Of a DNA stretch of 64,000 nucleotides, positions 23,401 to 33,243 are shown in pieces. Location of the stretch: assembly GCA_958450365.1 (NCBI GenBank), contig CAUEEP010000922.1:620001-684000 (forward strand), written 5' to 3'. Made by a program: the position numbers and the translations under genes. How positions within the stretch are numbered: position 1 is the stretch's first letter; each line of letters starts with the position of its first letter. A model generated the notes under the pieces. The model was not told the DNA's origin and searched no databases. It was given only the letters and a program-made list of their open reading frames with translations. This stretch comes from Mesorhabditis belari (lineage: Eukaryota > Nematoda > Chromadorea > Rhabditida > Rhabditidae).

Positions 23401-26400
23401 CTACTATTAGAGAGAATACGGTAGTTTAAGTATCAGAAACAAAGAACTTTTCAAATTTGGCAAATTCTACGCCTAAGCCTAAGCCTAAGCCTGAGCCTAA
23501 GCCTAATCTCAACTTTCAGACATGAGAACTACCTGAAAATTTGCCAGGATGCTCCTATGGGGGGCGCATGAGCATCGCCAAGCGGGTGTCCCTTAGCTCC
23601 GAGAACTGGCTGAGATCCAGAAAATGGGGGCTCAGCCCAAACCCAAATAGACTTAGTGCTAGGCGCTAGCCGCTAGCCTACGCACTAAGTCCAAGCCTAA
23701 GCCTAAGTCTAAGCCTAAGCCCAAGCCTAAGTCTAAGCCTAAGCCCAAGCCTAAGCCCAAGCCCAAGCCTAAGCCTAAGCCCAAACCCAAATAGACTTAG
23801 TGCGAGGCGCTAGCCGCTAGCCTTCGCACTAAGTCCAAGCCTAGCCTAAGCCTAAGCCTAAGTCTAAGCCTAAGCCTAAGCCTAAGCCTAAGCCGTGACC
23901 AACTCGGCTCGCCGAGGTGCTATTAGTATTAGATACTAATAGAGAAAATACGGTATTTTGTAGAAAGCTCTTCGTGACTTTGTACTAGTTTTTAAGAGAA
24001 GATTTAGGGCTATCAAATAACTCAAATACTTTTATTTAACTTTAAATTTTCACCAAATTATCAGCAAAAACAATTAACGATTAAAGACAAAAAGAAAATA
24101 AGCATTTCCTCTGACTTTTTGTCTTCTCATCTTTTTTTCTTTTCAAAAGAGAACCATTTTTAAGTCTAAATGACCCCAGACAAGTCCTTGAAACAAAAAA
24201 AGAAAGAAAAGGTGGAAAATTGGCTAAACAAGGAAAATTTAAGCAAAAAGCGGTAAATTACGAAATTTGAATTTCTTAAAACTGGCTAAACTGATTGAGA
24301 AGTTAGGAAAACGACTTGAAAACTTAAAATTGTTTAATTTTTTGTTCAATAAATTGGAATATCTAGATTTTTAAGCTATAAAAGTTTCAATATTCTCAAA
24401 AAAAAACTCATTCTAATCAAAGAATCAGAAAATATTTCCGTTTATTCGTTGGGGCTTTGTTTAGACGGCTTGCTAGAAGTTTTTGCATCAAAAACACTTA
24501 AAATTAATGTCCAGGATTAAGATGATGGCAGAAATGACTTTAGGAATGTTTAGAGTAAAATTTGAGAAGAGGAATAAGTGAGAAATGAATCATAATCATG
24601 AATTATGAATCATAAATTGATTTTCTGAAGAAATTAGTCTGCTAACGACCAAGCTTTAAACAAATTCCTTTCTTTTCCCCCAACAAGAAACCAATTTTGT
24701 TGACCTCAAAATTTGATGAGTTTTTTTTGACTAGATGACAAGGAAAACAAGGGGGAATTGTTCTTAAAAAGCATAGAATTGAAGTTACTACTAGATTCAA
24801 AGATTTTAATTTGATTTGAATGGTATAGTGAGTATTTTGCAAACTGAAACTTGAAACTAATCCATTAACCCACCTCAAGTAACTCTTTTTAACAATAATC
24901 TCCATACCGTATTTTCTCTAATAGTAGTGCACCCTGAGCGTGGCCTAAATTGCTCGAAATCTCGAGAACCGCTTATCAGAACCTATCGATGTGGGGTCGG
25001 AAAATGTAGCTAACGATGAGATCTTGTGGGGGATTCGAATGCTGAGCTTCTGCAAAAGCTTGGAAACTGTAAAATAGTGACCAACTCGGCTCGTTGGGGT
25101 GCACTACTATTAGAGAGAATACCGGAGTTTAAGTATCAGAGACAAAGAACTTTTCAAAGTTGGCAAATTCTACGCCCAAGCCTAAGCCTAAGCCTAAGCC
25201 TGAGCCTGAGCCTAAGTCTAAACCTGAGCCTAAGTCTAAACCTGAGCCTAAGCCTAAGCCTAAGCCTAAGCCTAAGCCTAAGCCTAAGCCGTGACCAACT
25301 CGATGTGGAGTCGGAAAATGTAGCTGATGATGAGATCTAGTGGGGGATTTGAGTGTTGAGCTTCTGCAAAAGCTTGGAAACCGTGAGATAGTGACCAACT
25401 CGACTCGTTGCCATGCACTACGATTGCAATAACACCGTGGTAAAACACGGTGTTATTGCTGACCATCAGAAATCGGGTCCTAAGATCAGTTAGTCAGATC
25501 AGAAGCCAGGCTCAAGACTGTCTGACTGTCTTGAGTTTTGGGGATTCGAGTGTTGAGCTTCTGCAAAAGCTTGGAAACCGTCAAATAGTGACCAACTCGG
25601 CTCGTTGGGGTGCACTACTATTAGAGAGAATACGGTATACATATTTCACTTATTAAATCAAGACTTACACATATTTCTTCCCTGTTCCATTTCTTGGCTT
25701 CTCGGCAGAACCTTGCAGTTTTTCAGTAATCGACGCTGTGGTAGTTGTGGTAGATTTTAAAGACTAAAAATCAATTGCAAGAATTTCTATAATCTATACA
25801 AGATTTACATTGGAAAAAGCTCTATAAGTTAGAGATTTTCGCTCACGAATCAAACCAATTAAACCAATCAAATACCTCGTTCTTTTGCTCGCTTTTGTCA
25901 ATGATCGAGTCGATATACTCAGTTAAATCTTCATCGTCAATCGAATCCTGGAAATTGATTGGGAAATCTTGATTCAATTGATACTTTGAACATTTGAACC
26001 TTTTTAAAGTTCAATAAACCAATTGTTTTTCATTTTTCTTAAGCAAAACTTGGTGCATAAAATCTTGCACGAAAATTAGGCCAATCTTTGAAAGGAGGAG
26101 TGCCAAAAAGTAAGATTTCAGTCTAAGAGAACGTTTTTTTTGCTTTGAAGGGATCAAAAGGATAACTCGATAAAATAGACTTAAAGTAGGATAGCTTTTA
26201 CATAAAATTGATTTACAATAGTAAAATACAATAGACAATAGACTTAAAATAGATTTAAAATCGACTTGTTGAAGTCAAATGGTGAGCGGTGTGCGTACTT
26301 TGCCTGTCATAAAGAAAGAATGGCGTCTGGCACACGGAGCTCTGTTATAGGGCGATCGGAAAGGCCGTCTAGCCGGTTTAATTACCCAAGTTTTAGCGCT

Positions 26401-26734
26401 CATAGATTAAACGACAAAGAAGACTTCTAATTTGGAAGATATTATTATTATATTATCCTCACCGCTCCCTCATCCATTTCCACGATCGGATAGAATCTTG
26501 GCCTCCCTAATTCTTCGTTCAATGGACTCAAGTTTGCCGTCGCGTAGTGATGAGCTCGGAGTTGTTGTTTTCTGGAAGAATAAGGTAAATTTCGATTTTC
26601 TTATTTAAACATCGAAAATTTGATGATTTACCCCTTTTTTTAAGCAATTCTTTTCAGCCATTTACCCACCGATTCACTTTTTTCGCAATCAATTGAGTGG
26701 AAATGATCAGAAGTAGAAATATCCGGAGAATCAT
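14427..26734 (-). CDS. Glutamate-gated-type chloride channel subunit (Cys-loop receptor)
   Basis: Nineteen minus-strand exons join in phase to 565 residues: 26734-26670, 26571-26463, 25947-25876, 25763-25669, 19807-19707, 19349-19304, 18352-18249, 18144-18074, 18004-17879, 17776-17707, 17401-17331, 17266-17172, 17092-17018, 16106-16000, 15931-15833, 15701-15628, 15547-15466, 14904-14755 and 14512-14427. Residues 1-19 are a signal peptide ([19 protein letters not shown]). Residues 22-115 form an acidic and Thr-rich extension. The ligand domain has [13 protein letters not shown] and the Cys loop C258-x13-C272 ([15 protein letters not shown]). It also has a second Cys pair at 319/330 ([13 protein letters not shown]), typical of glutamate- and glycine-gated channels. 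TM1 ([19 protein letters not shown]) is followed by [18 protein letters not shown] in TM2 (the PAR motif indicates anion selectivity), TM3 [19 protein letters not shown] and TM4 [15 protein letters not shown]. It is closest by eye to the nematode GLC/AVR group, a target of ivermectin-type drugs. I do not assign a specific member. Intron 14 uses a probable GC donor. Confidence 0.95.
14937..15352. repeat. 12-bp minisatellite in a channel intron
   Basis: About 35 copies of AACAAGATTGTC with variants (AACAAGCTTGTC, ATGATGCTC) fill the intron between the TM3-TM4 loop exons (14904 and 15466). The array stays open in several frames on both strands because of its period, and is not a gene. The units are internally near-palindromic (CTTGTTGACAAG), so the array can form many small hairpins. 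Confidence 0.9.
16195..16960. mobile_element. Inverted-repeat element with two internal MITEs, in a channel intron
   Basis: The outer ends match as inverted repeats: GTCTTTTTCATAGTGAAAAG near 16208 and CTTTTCACAATGAAAAGAC near 16934. Inside are two copies (about 16365-16535 and 16623-16797) of a MITE of about 175 bp with TIRs of about 50 bp beginning GATGTTCTTTGTGCGGTCTC. The same composite recurs at 47615-48060, and fragments at 33250-33305 and 59635-59690. It occupies most of intron 13 (16107-17017). Confidence 0.7.
17420..17680. repeat. CCAAGCTTTT minisatellite in a channel intron
   Basis: A 10-20 bp unit CCAAGCTTTT / CCAAGGTTTT repeats over about 250 bp between the exons ending at 17401 and starting at 17707. 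On the minus strand it reads as runs of Leu-Gly-Lys-Ala-Trp, a product of the repeat. Confidence 0.9.
18504..18923. mobile_element. TACCGTATT-family MITE, long form
   Basis: Ends are inverted: TACCGTATCTTCTCTAATAG on the left and CTATTAGAGAGAATACGGTA on the right. The interior contains a duplicated body and a perfect hairpin (AATAACACCGTG ... CACGGTGTTATT) at about 18714-18744. It lies between channel exons 6 and 7. The same long body recurs at 25291-25637. Confidence 0.85.
18968..19027 (+). repeat. Interstitial telomeric array (GCCTAA)n, copy 1
   Basis: About nine perfect units of GCCTAA, the complement of nematode telomere unit TTAGGC, begin 45 bp after the MITE ending at 18923. Confidence 0.95.
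20226..20302 (+). repeat. 25-bp tandem repeat GCTCAGCGGTGCGTTGTACT
   Basis: Two full copies and one partial copy in channel intron 4. No coding sequence around it. Confidence 0.85.
22098..22378. repeat. 30-bp minisatellite (TTATGGATCAGTTTCAAGCT)
   Basis: About nine copies of a 30-bp unit TTATGGATCAGTTTCAAGCT + TGAATGATCT. Because 30 is divisible by three the array reads as a Leu-Ile-His-Lys repeat on the minus strand. There is no other coding support, and it lies inside channel intron 4. Confidence 0.9.
22853..22902. repeat. Perfect 22-bp hairpin
   Basis: Arms AAGTTGAATACGAGACAGTA-CA and its exact inverse flank a 6-nt loop. The length would suit a small-RNA precursor stem, but perfect pairing and its position in a transposon-rich intron favour a transposon remnant. 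Confidence 0.8.
23203..23423. mobile_element. TACCGTATT-family MITE, 221-bp form
   Basis: Complete copy with inverted ends TACCGTATTCTCTCTAATAG and CTATTAGAGAGAATACGGTA. Followed by the same 45-bp spacer and telomeric repeats as the copy at 18504-18923. Confidence 0.9.
23469..23893 (+). repeat. Degenerate telomeric arrays with two embedded palindromes, copy 2
   Basis: GCCTAA units with variants (GCCCAA, GTCTAA) are interrupted by about 140 bp of unique sequence (23507-23645). Two copies of a near-perfect palindrome, ACTTAGTGCGAGGCGCTAGC followed by CGCTAGCCTTCGCACTAAGT, lie near 23650-23691 and 23803-23845. A 3' fragment of the TACCGTATT MITE ends the block at about 23955. Confidence 0.9.
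24905..25126. mobile_element. TACCGTATT-family MITE, third copy
   Basis: Starts TACCGTATTTTCTCTAATAG and ends CTATTAGAGAGAATACCGGA. The body matches the 23203-23423 copy closely. The same spacer and telomeric array follow. Confidence 0.9.
25170..25290 (+). repeat. Telomeric array copy 3
   Basis: About twenty GCCTAA units with variants (GCCTGA, GTCTAA). It begins 43 bp after the preceding MITE and runs straight into a 5'-truncated long-form MITE. Confidence 0.95.
25291..25637. mobile_element. 5'-truncated long-form TACCGTATT MITE
   Basis: Lacks the left end but carries the internal hairpin (AACACCGTGGTAAAACACGG) and the right end GAGAGAATACGGTA. Its right border lies 31 bp before channel exon 4. 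Confidence 0.85.
26290..26395. repeat. Diverged copy of the 36-kb CGTCTGGCACA repeat
   Basis: Contains GTGCGTACTTTGC, GGCGTCTGGCACAC and GCCGGTTTAATTACCCAAGT, which are inverted matches to the 138-bp repeat at 36113-36630. It lies in channel intron 2. Confidence 0.6.
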
Positions 26735-26771
26735 CTGAAAAATCTGAAAAATCTGAAAAATCTGAAAAAAT
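26735..26771 (-). promoter_or_regulatory. Four tandem splice acceptors before the channel start codon
   Basis: On the minus strand ATTTTTCAG occurs four times in a row and the last copy abuts the ATG. This matches the consensus nematode acceptor and is the expected position for spliced-leader trans-splicing. Which copy is used cannot be told from sequence. Confidence 0.7.
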
Positions 26772-27889
26772 CAATAAATTTAGCTCAAGTGAAAGGGATT
26801 TTCAATGAAAATATTTGAAAAAATCAAATTTTATTCCTAAAACTTTCAAACAAAATTGGGAAATGAACGAGACTCGAGGAGTGTTCTTGGCATGTTTTTG
26901 TGTGCAAAATAAGTTTTTTTTCCGGGATTGGACACAGGAAAAACAGGAAAAATTGTGTTTTATAGCCAGATTTTGAAAAAAAATGGAAAAAGAAGTTCAA
27001 TGATTTCCCTTTGGTCTCGATTTTTGGAGATTCGGAATGCAAAAATTTGTAGTAAATTTGTACGTTAGATTTGCGAAATTTGGCTTTGCGAAAAACGATT
27101 TTTGGCAAATTTATGATTCATCAAAAGCTGAAGAAGTAAGAAATGAGGAAATTTTGAATCAAATTTTGAATCAAATTTGAAATCAAACTTTGAATCAAAC
27201 TTTAAATAAACCTTTTTGTTTTGACTTTATATTATTTCTAATGAATTCATGGGTTTATGTTGAATAAATTTTAGTTCAAAGTTCCACAGTTTTCGATTCA
27301 CCAACCCAATACTTGCAAACTTGAACTTTAAAAAAAAATTTTTGACTTTTTCAAAGTCAAAGTTCAAAAGTTCATACTTTGAATCCGCTTTTTTCCCTTT
27401 TTCAAAGCTGTCAAAAAGTTTTCAAGTTAAGAAAAAGAAAAATAAACTAAAAATAGATTAAGAAAGAAAAAAGAAAGACTATTTTATCAACAAAATCTAG
27501 TTTTTTAAAAGAAGTTGAAAGATTTTTAAGTAAATTTTCGAATTTTCGATAGAAAATGAGCTCTTTTCAATCAAAGAATCGCCTTTGAAAAGCTATCAAG
27601 TTTTCCCTTTTGTAAAAAGCTATCAAGTTTTGCAAAGGTGATGAGCCTTGCTTTCGTTGTTTCCAATCAACTCCCAAAATTATCAGCCAGTTTTGACCTT
27701 CATTGTGGTCCGGCTAGCTACGAAAAGTTCCGGATTCTCGAAAATGGAAATAAATTGCTTTCTCATTTCAAAACAAAATTTATAAAACAAAAAACAAAAA
27801 AAACAAAGCGTAAAAGAATACTTTGAATCAATCTCACAAAAAGAAATCATTTGAAAATGAAAAAGAAATGAAAAAGAAACGACGACGTG

Positions 27890-28155
27890 ACGCTCCCATC
27901 GACTACCTGCAAATGGCGGCGACGTCAATTGGAATACAACGTCGCTCGAAAATTGGGGCAAGCTAGTTTCCGCAATTTTTTTTGCGCAACTCGCCATAAC
28001 TTTCTTCTAAATCGACCAACCTTTATGATTTTGGTGTTATTTTGTTGCACTTATTGAGATCTACAAAAAGAAAGCAAAATCATAAAGATTGGCCGACTTG
28101 GAAGAAAGTTATGGCGAGTTGCGCAAAAAAAGTTGCAGAAACTAGCCTACCGCCG
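27890..28155. mobile_element. Truncated foldback element (CTCCCATCGACT family)
   Basis: The left arm has GCTCCCATCGACTACCTGCA, GCTAGTTTCCGCAATTTTTT and GCGCAACTCGCCATAACTTT. The inverted right arm stops at AACTAGCCTACC, so its outer 80 bp is missing. The complete copy is at 41077-41425. Confidence 0.8.
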
Positions 28156-29027
28156 AAAATTAACGAAGATTTTTCAACGAATTGCTACAAAGAATTCAGA
28201 AAAATTAGCTTCAAATCGTTACATTAATTTCAATTTTTATATAAATCAATTAAAATTCAGAGATCAGCAACGAAAAATGGCAAAAAGCTGAGAAATCTCT
28301 CCCTGATTGTGCAAATATTTCTCAACTTTTCCTTTTCTTTTATCGAATCTCCAGATCTAAAACGATTTTACTATAAAGTCAACAAAGATTACGGGAAAAT
28401 TTCAACATCCGAAACCACTAAGAATATCGATATATTTTTGTTTCAAATGAGAACAAAGCCTTTTCTCCCTCTTTCCCAAAAATCAGAAAAATTCATCAGG
28501 TGTTCACACCTTTTTCCAGAAAAAAAACAAGAGGAATTCTTGAAAATTAGCAAAAATTCGATTAATTTTAGGATTTTTCAAGATTTTACCAATGAAATTT
28601 AGAGATTTCAGCAAAATTTGAGGAACAAAGAGTCTTGGGTAACAAAGAAATTGGAAAAAGATGTGAAAATGAAATTCATAAAAGAAAAAGTGGGTAAAGT
28701 GCTAGCTAGAATCTAGAATCTAGCTAGCTAGAAGAAGTTAGAGGCTAGCTAGAAGAAGTTAGAGGCTAGCTAGAAGAAGTTAGAGGCTAGCTAGAATCTA
28801 GGAATGTCCACGAGCCAGGTCAAGGTGTGGCCAGATCAAAATTTGAGGAACAAAGAGTCTTGGGTAACAAAGAAATTGGAAAAAGGTGTGAAAATGAAAT
28901 TCATGAAAGAAAAAAAATGACTTTGACGAGCCTTTGAAACTCAAAAAGTATTCAGTTAATCAATTAAAGCATTGCTTTATCGAAAGAATAATCAGAATCG
29001 AGAATCGAGAAGTTCAATCGCTTTTTT

Positions 29028-29182
29028 TAACACGTTGACAACAATGGCGTTTTTGCACAAACAATCGCATGGGACAAGGTTGTTTTTTTCGACAAAAAAT
29101 GTCACCTGACATCAGGACAATGTCCCAGGCGAACGAATATGTGTCAGACAGCATCAGGTGACAATGTCGTCAACGTGTTAAG
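29028..29182. mobile_element. piggyBac-like MITE with TTAA ends
   Basis: Inverted ends TTAACACGTTGACAACAATG and CATTGTCGTCAACGTGTTAA (one base lacks its partner). TTAA occupies both outer borders, the target preference of piggyBac transposons. The 155-bp interior has no coding sequence and contains a second inverted pair, GTCACCTGA and TCAGGTGAC. Confidence 0.7.
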
Positions 29183-30852
29183 ACAGTTTTTTTTGGTGTT
29201 TTTCGAATTTGAGCAATGTAGAATTGTGAAAAACTCTATAAACTCAAAAATTTGTTTCCAAATCGTCGAAAAACCTCCTCTTTCGTCTCATTAGAGTTTC
29301 TGTAAATGAAAATTTCCCTGAAAATTCCCCTGAATCATCTGAATCATCCGCTCAAAATCTCACATACATTTTTCGATTACCCAAACAGTTCTTTGAATCA
29401 AGTATTGAGGAACTCGGCGCAAAAACTTCGGAAAATCCACTTGCAAACATGGTGTGAAAGAGCATTAATTATTTGCGGCTTCGATAATTATTTCTTGAGG
29501 GAAAAATGAAGAAAATTGGAAGAACCAATCTGGAGGGGAAAAAAGCGGAGATAAAGGCAAAGAAAACTTGAGTTCTTTCCATTTATTTTTTGCTCAATTA
29601 GGGAAAAGGCAATGACGCAAGATGAGAGGATTTTAAAGTAAAATTTTCTCGACTAGAAAAAATGACAGGCTTATGCTATCAAGAAAACTTAAATCTATTA
29701 TTTTGAAATCATCAAATTGAAGCGATTTTGGCAGAAAGAACACCCAGAAAAGAATCGAATCCCTTTCAATTAGGGCCTGAATTGAGAAAAGATGAAAAGA
29801 AATTTGGGAAAAGGTAGAGGCTGATGATGGATCGGAGAGATTCTTTGGTGCTAGTGCTAGCTAGAATCTAGAATCTAGCTAGCTAGAAGAAGCTAGAAGC
29901 TAGCTAGAATCTAGGAATGTCCACGAGCCAGGTCAAGGTGGTCAAGCCAGGCCATGAGCCACGTCAAGGTGGTCAAGCCAGGCCACGAGCCAGGTCAAGC
30001 CAGGTCAGATCAGAGCCAAGCTCAGGATTAGGGCTAGGACCAAGATAAGGACCAGCCCCAGACTGTCTGGCTTCAACAAGCTTACTAGCCCAAGTATGAT
30101 ACTTCTGATCAACTTGGTAGAGCTAGAGGTTAGGACAGGGTCAGGCCAAGACCAGATCAGGATCAGGGCCAGCCCCAGACTGTCTGGCTAGCCAGAAACT
30201 TGGTTTTTGATAGACCCAGCTCCTGGTAGACAAGACTAGGCAAGAAGCCAGCCACCTTGACATGTTCGTCTTTGTCTTTGACAAGGTGCAGCTCTTCTAA
30301 AGTCGGACAAACAATTAACAATTCCAAATTTCTAAATCCACAACAAACTTGATCTTGAGCAAGTAAAGATTTGACTTTAATTGGATAAAAAGTCGATTCT
30401 GAGAAATAAACTTTGTGTGGATTGTAGCAAAATTGTTTCCACATTCGTTCTTTTGCCCACTCCTCTCAAAAAGACTCAACCCAATCCACTCACAAAACGG
30501 GTATCCGTTTGCAATCATTTGAATTATGCATCAACATAAGGAAAGCTTTTTGAGCCAATCTAACTTTTATGTCCTTACTTGCTCTTTCTTTTTGCATTCA
30601 GATGAATATTTAGTAGATCAGATGGTGTCTAGTGACGCAAACAATGATCAGAGCACGTGTTCGGGAAATGAACTTCATTTTAGATCGTACTCATGAGCTT
30701 TGGCATCACTATAGAGCTCACTGTCAGTTTGAAATGGAAACTGGGTATTGACGAACAGAGATTTGCTTTGATGAAAGGCATTCCAGTAATGTAGAAGAAC
30801 ATCTGGGTAACTAAATCAGAGTCATTTCACTCGTTCTTTGTAGTTTAACAAC

Positions 30853-31197
30853 TGAAAATCTAGCTAGTTAGCTGAAAATTTAGCTAGTAATCTGGTAATC
30901 TAGCTAGTAATCTAGCAATCTGGCTAGTAATCTAGCAATATAGCTAGTGATCTAGCTAATAATCTGGCAATCTAGCTAGTAATCTGGCAATCTAGCTAGT
31001 AATCTAGTAATCTAGCAATCCAGCTAGTAATCTAGCTAATAATCTGGCAATCTAGCTAGTAATCTAGCAATCTAGCTAGTAATCTAGTAATCTAGCAATC
31101 CAGCTAGTAATCTAGCTAATAATCTGGCAATCTAGCTAGTAATCTAGCAATCTAGCTAATGATCTAGCAATCTAGCTAGCTGTAAATCTAGCTAGTA
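30853..31197. repeat. CTAGCTAGTAATCTAGCAAT minisatellite
   Basis: A 20-bp unit with 10-bp subunits (AATCTAGCTA / AATCTGGCAA) extends for about 340 bp. It is rich in CTAG and self-complementary. Confidence 0.9.
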
Positions 31198-31627
31198 AAA
31201 GAATATGAAAGTCAAAGTTCGCTTAAAAACAATAACAAAAAGCTTCAATAGTTAAATTTATAGAAAATTGACCTTGAGTTCTTACAAAAAGTTTCAAAGT
31301 TTCTCAAATTTTTTATGTTTATAGAATTGTTCCTTGTCTTATTTCATTTCATTTCATTTCAAAGACAAAAGAAATGTAAACTAAAGCACTTCCTTTTGAC
31401 ACTTCCTTTTCCTTTTATGTGTTTATTTTCCAATGCTCAAAAAGAAAATTCAATGAAATTAAGTTTTATTTGCATTAGAAATGTTAAAGGAAATTTAGCT
31501 TTAATTTCATTTATCTTTCATTTATTTATTTATTTTGATCTTTTTTCGCACTCAGGTGTTCCTATTGGCGCAGATCACAACCTGCCTCCACATTTCTCAA
31601 GCCCTTCGAAGTTGTCATCCAGCCGTT

Positions 31628-31900
31628 CCAAGCTGTTCAGAGCCGTTCAAAGCTGGTTCGAAGCCTTCAGACTTGCTCAAAGCCGTTCAAAGCTGCACTC
31701 AAAGCCGTTCACTTTTCTGAGCCGTTCAAATCTGTCCAGCCCTTCAAAGCTGCTCAACCCCGTTAAAGCTGGTCTTCCAATGGGCCTCTTCTGGTCTCGT
31801 GGTAGCCGTTCAAAGCTGTTCAAAGCCGTTCAAAGCTGTTCAAAGCTGTTCAAAGCTGTTCAAAGCTGTTCAAAGCTGTTCAAAGCTGTTCAAAGCACAG
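31628..31900 (+). repeat. GCTGTTCAAA decamer array
   Basis: GCCGTTCAAA and GCTGTTCAAA alternate, becoming perfect at 31806-31895. One open frame reads Ser-Lys-Leu-Phe-Lys-Ala-Val-Gln, caused by the repeat. Confidence 0.9.
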
Positions 31901-32982
31901 TTTATCGGTGTATTTTTGACTTCTCATTGATGAGTTGAGCTTTCTTTCTTTGAAAAGAAAAACTCGAGATCTTTTCTCACCGTCAGCTCTTTTCCTCGTT
32001 GAGTGCAAGTTGGTCACAAGTTTTCTATTTTTAAACGATTATGAGAGCTTTTTTGTAAACCTTGTCTAGCTCAAATGGAGTATTTAAGGTGAACTAGATG
32101 AGTTATCCAACTTGGATTTGTTGATTTTATAATCTTACGACACTTTTTTGCTTAGCGGCAATGGATTACGGTAGAAATATAGAGAAGAACTTGAAATACT
32201 AGGATATTCAGCTGATTTCTATTTGGCGCTAGCCAATAAGCAAATTTGGATTGATGATTTTGCTATTGCTGGCTGCTTGATTTTGCTATTGCTGGCTTAC
32301 AAGGGAAAGGCAAAAGTAGGATGTGATCAAATGAAATAAGCCATAGACCATTGGACGCTGAATTTCCGAATCTGCTGATCTGCCGAACCATTCCGAATCT
32401 GCTGATGATGATGCTAATGCTTTAAAGACTCTTGCTGGAATTTTAAAGATCTATCTGGCCTATCTTTTACTGAGCATCTTATTTTGATTACTGTATGGTG
32501 TAGACAGTCCAAATCTCATCCCAAATCAAATCAAATCAACTCCGCTAGATTCATTCTTGCAAAAGCCTGCAAGATCCATCTTTGCAACCTCTGCAAGCCT
32601 CATTCTTGCAACCTCTGCAATCATTTGCAGAATCACTCAACTTCTTTTCTCTTGATCAAAACATAAATACTAGAAATGAGTGTTGTCAAGAGAGAATTCG
32701 ACTTTCAATGAGATGAGTGATCTCTCGTTGCACTCTTCTCATTTCTTTCAACTTTTTCTTTTTCTTGGGTCAGCTAAGGTGGATCGGAATTTTGGGGACA
32801 AACAAAGGTTTTTTTTGGCTCCACTTGTCATATTCAGAAGCGCTTTTTTGACGAACAATCTCTTTAAACCAGGTCTTATCCAAATTAAATAAATGCAATA
32901 ATAGAATTCTTGATGAAATTTCATATAGAAATGACTAAAGTATAAGAAATCCATGATTTGTCAGCTCTATCCCTCACTGCGC

Positions 32983-33243
32983 GTCTCCTCTACGGCTCCT
33001 CCGTCTCCTCTACGGCTCCTCCGTCTCCTCTACGGCTCCTCCGTCTCCTCTACGGCTCCTCCGTCTCCTCTACGGCTCCTCCGTCTCCTCTACGGCTCCT
33101 CCGTCTCCTCTACGGCTCCTCCGTCTCCTCTACGGCTCCTCCGTCTCCTCTACGGCTCCTCCGTCTCCTCTACGGCTCCTCCGTCTCCTCTACGGCTCCT
33201 CCGTCTCCTCTACGGCTCCTCCGTCTCCTCCGTCTCCTCTACG
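32983..33243 (+). repeat. Perfect 20-bp minisatellite TCTCCTCTACGGCTCCTCCG
   Basis: About 13 nearly identical units in a head-to-tail array. It is much more GC-rich than its surroundings and more homogeneous than the other arrays here, so it expanded recently. Three reading frames stay open through it by periodicity. Confidence 0.95.

Larger units (their letters stand above)
19808..25668 (-). other. 5.9-kb intron 4 of the channel gene
   Basis: The intron between signal/acidic-region exon 4 and ligand-domain exon 5. It contains the telomeric arrays, three MITEs, a hairpin and two minisatellites described separately. The rest (19.8-22.0 kb and 23.95-24.9 kb) is AT-rich sequence in which I see no exon. 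Confidence 0.75.

Noticed and set aside
30163..30540. 93-codon minus-strand frame (GFRNLELLIVCPTLEELHLV)
   Set aside because: Its C-terminal part is the GCCAGGTC tandem repeat and there is no splice or start context.
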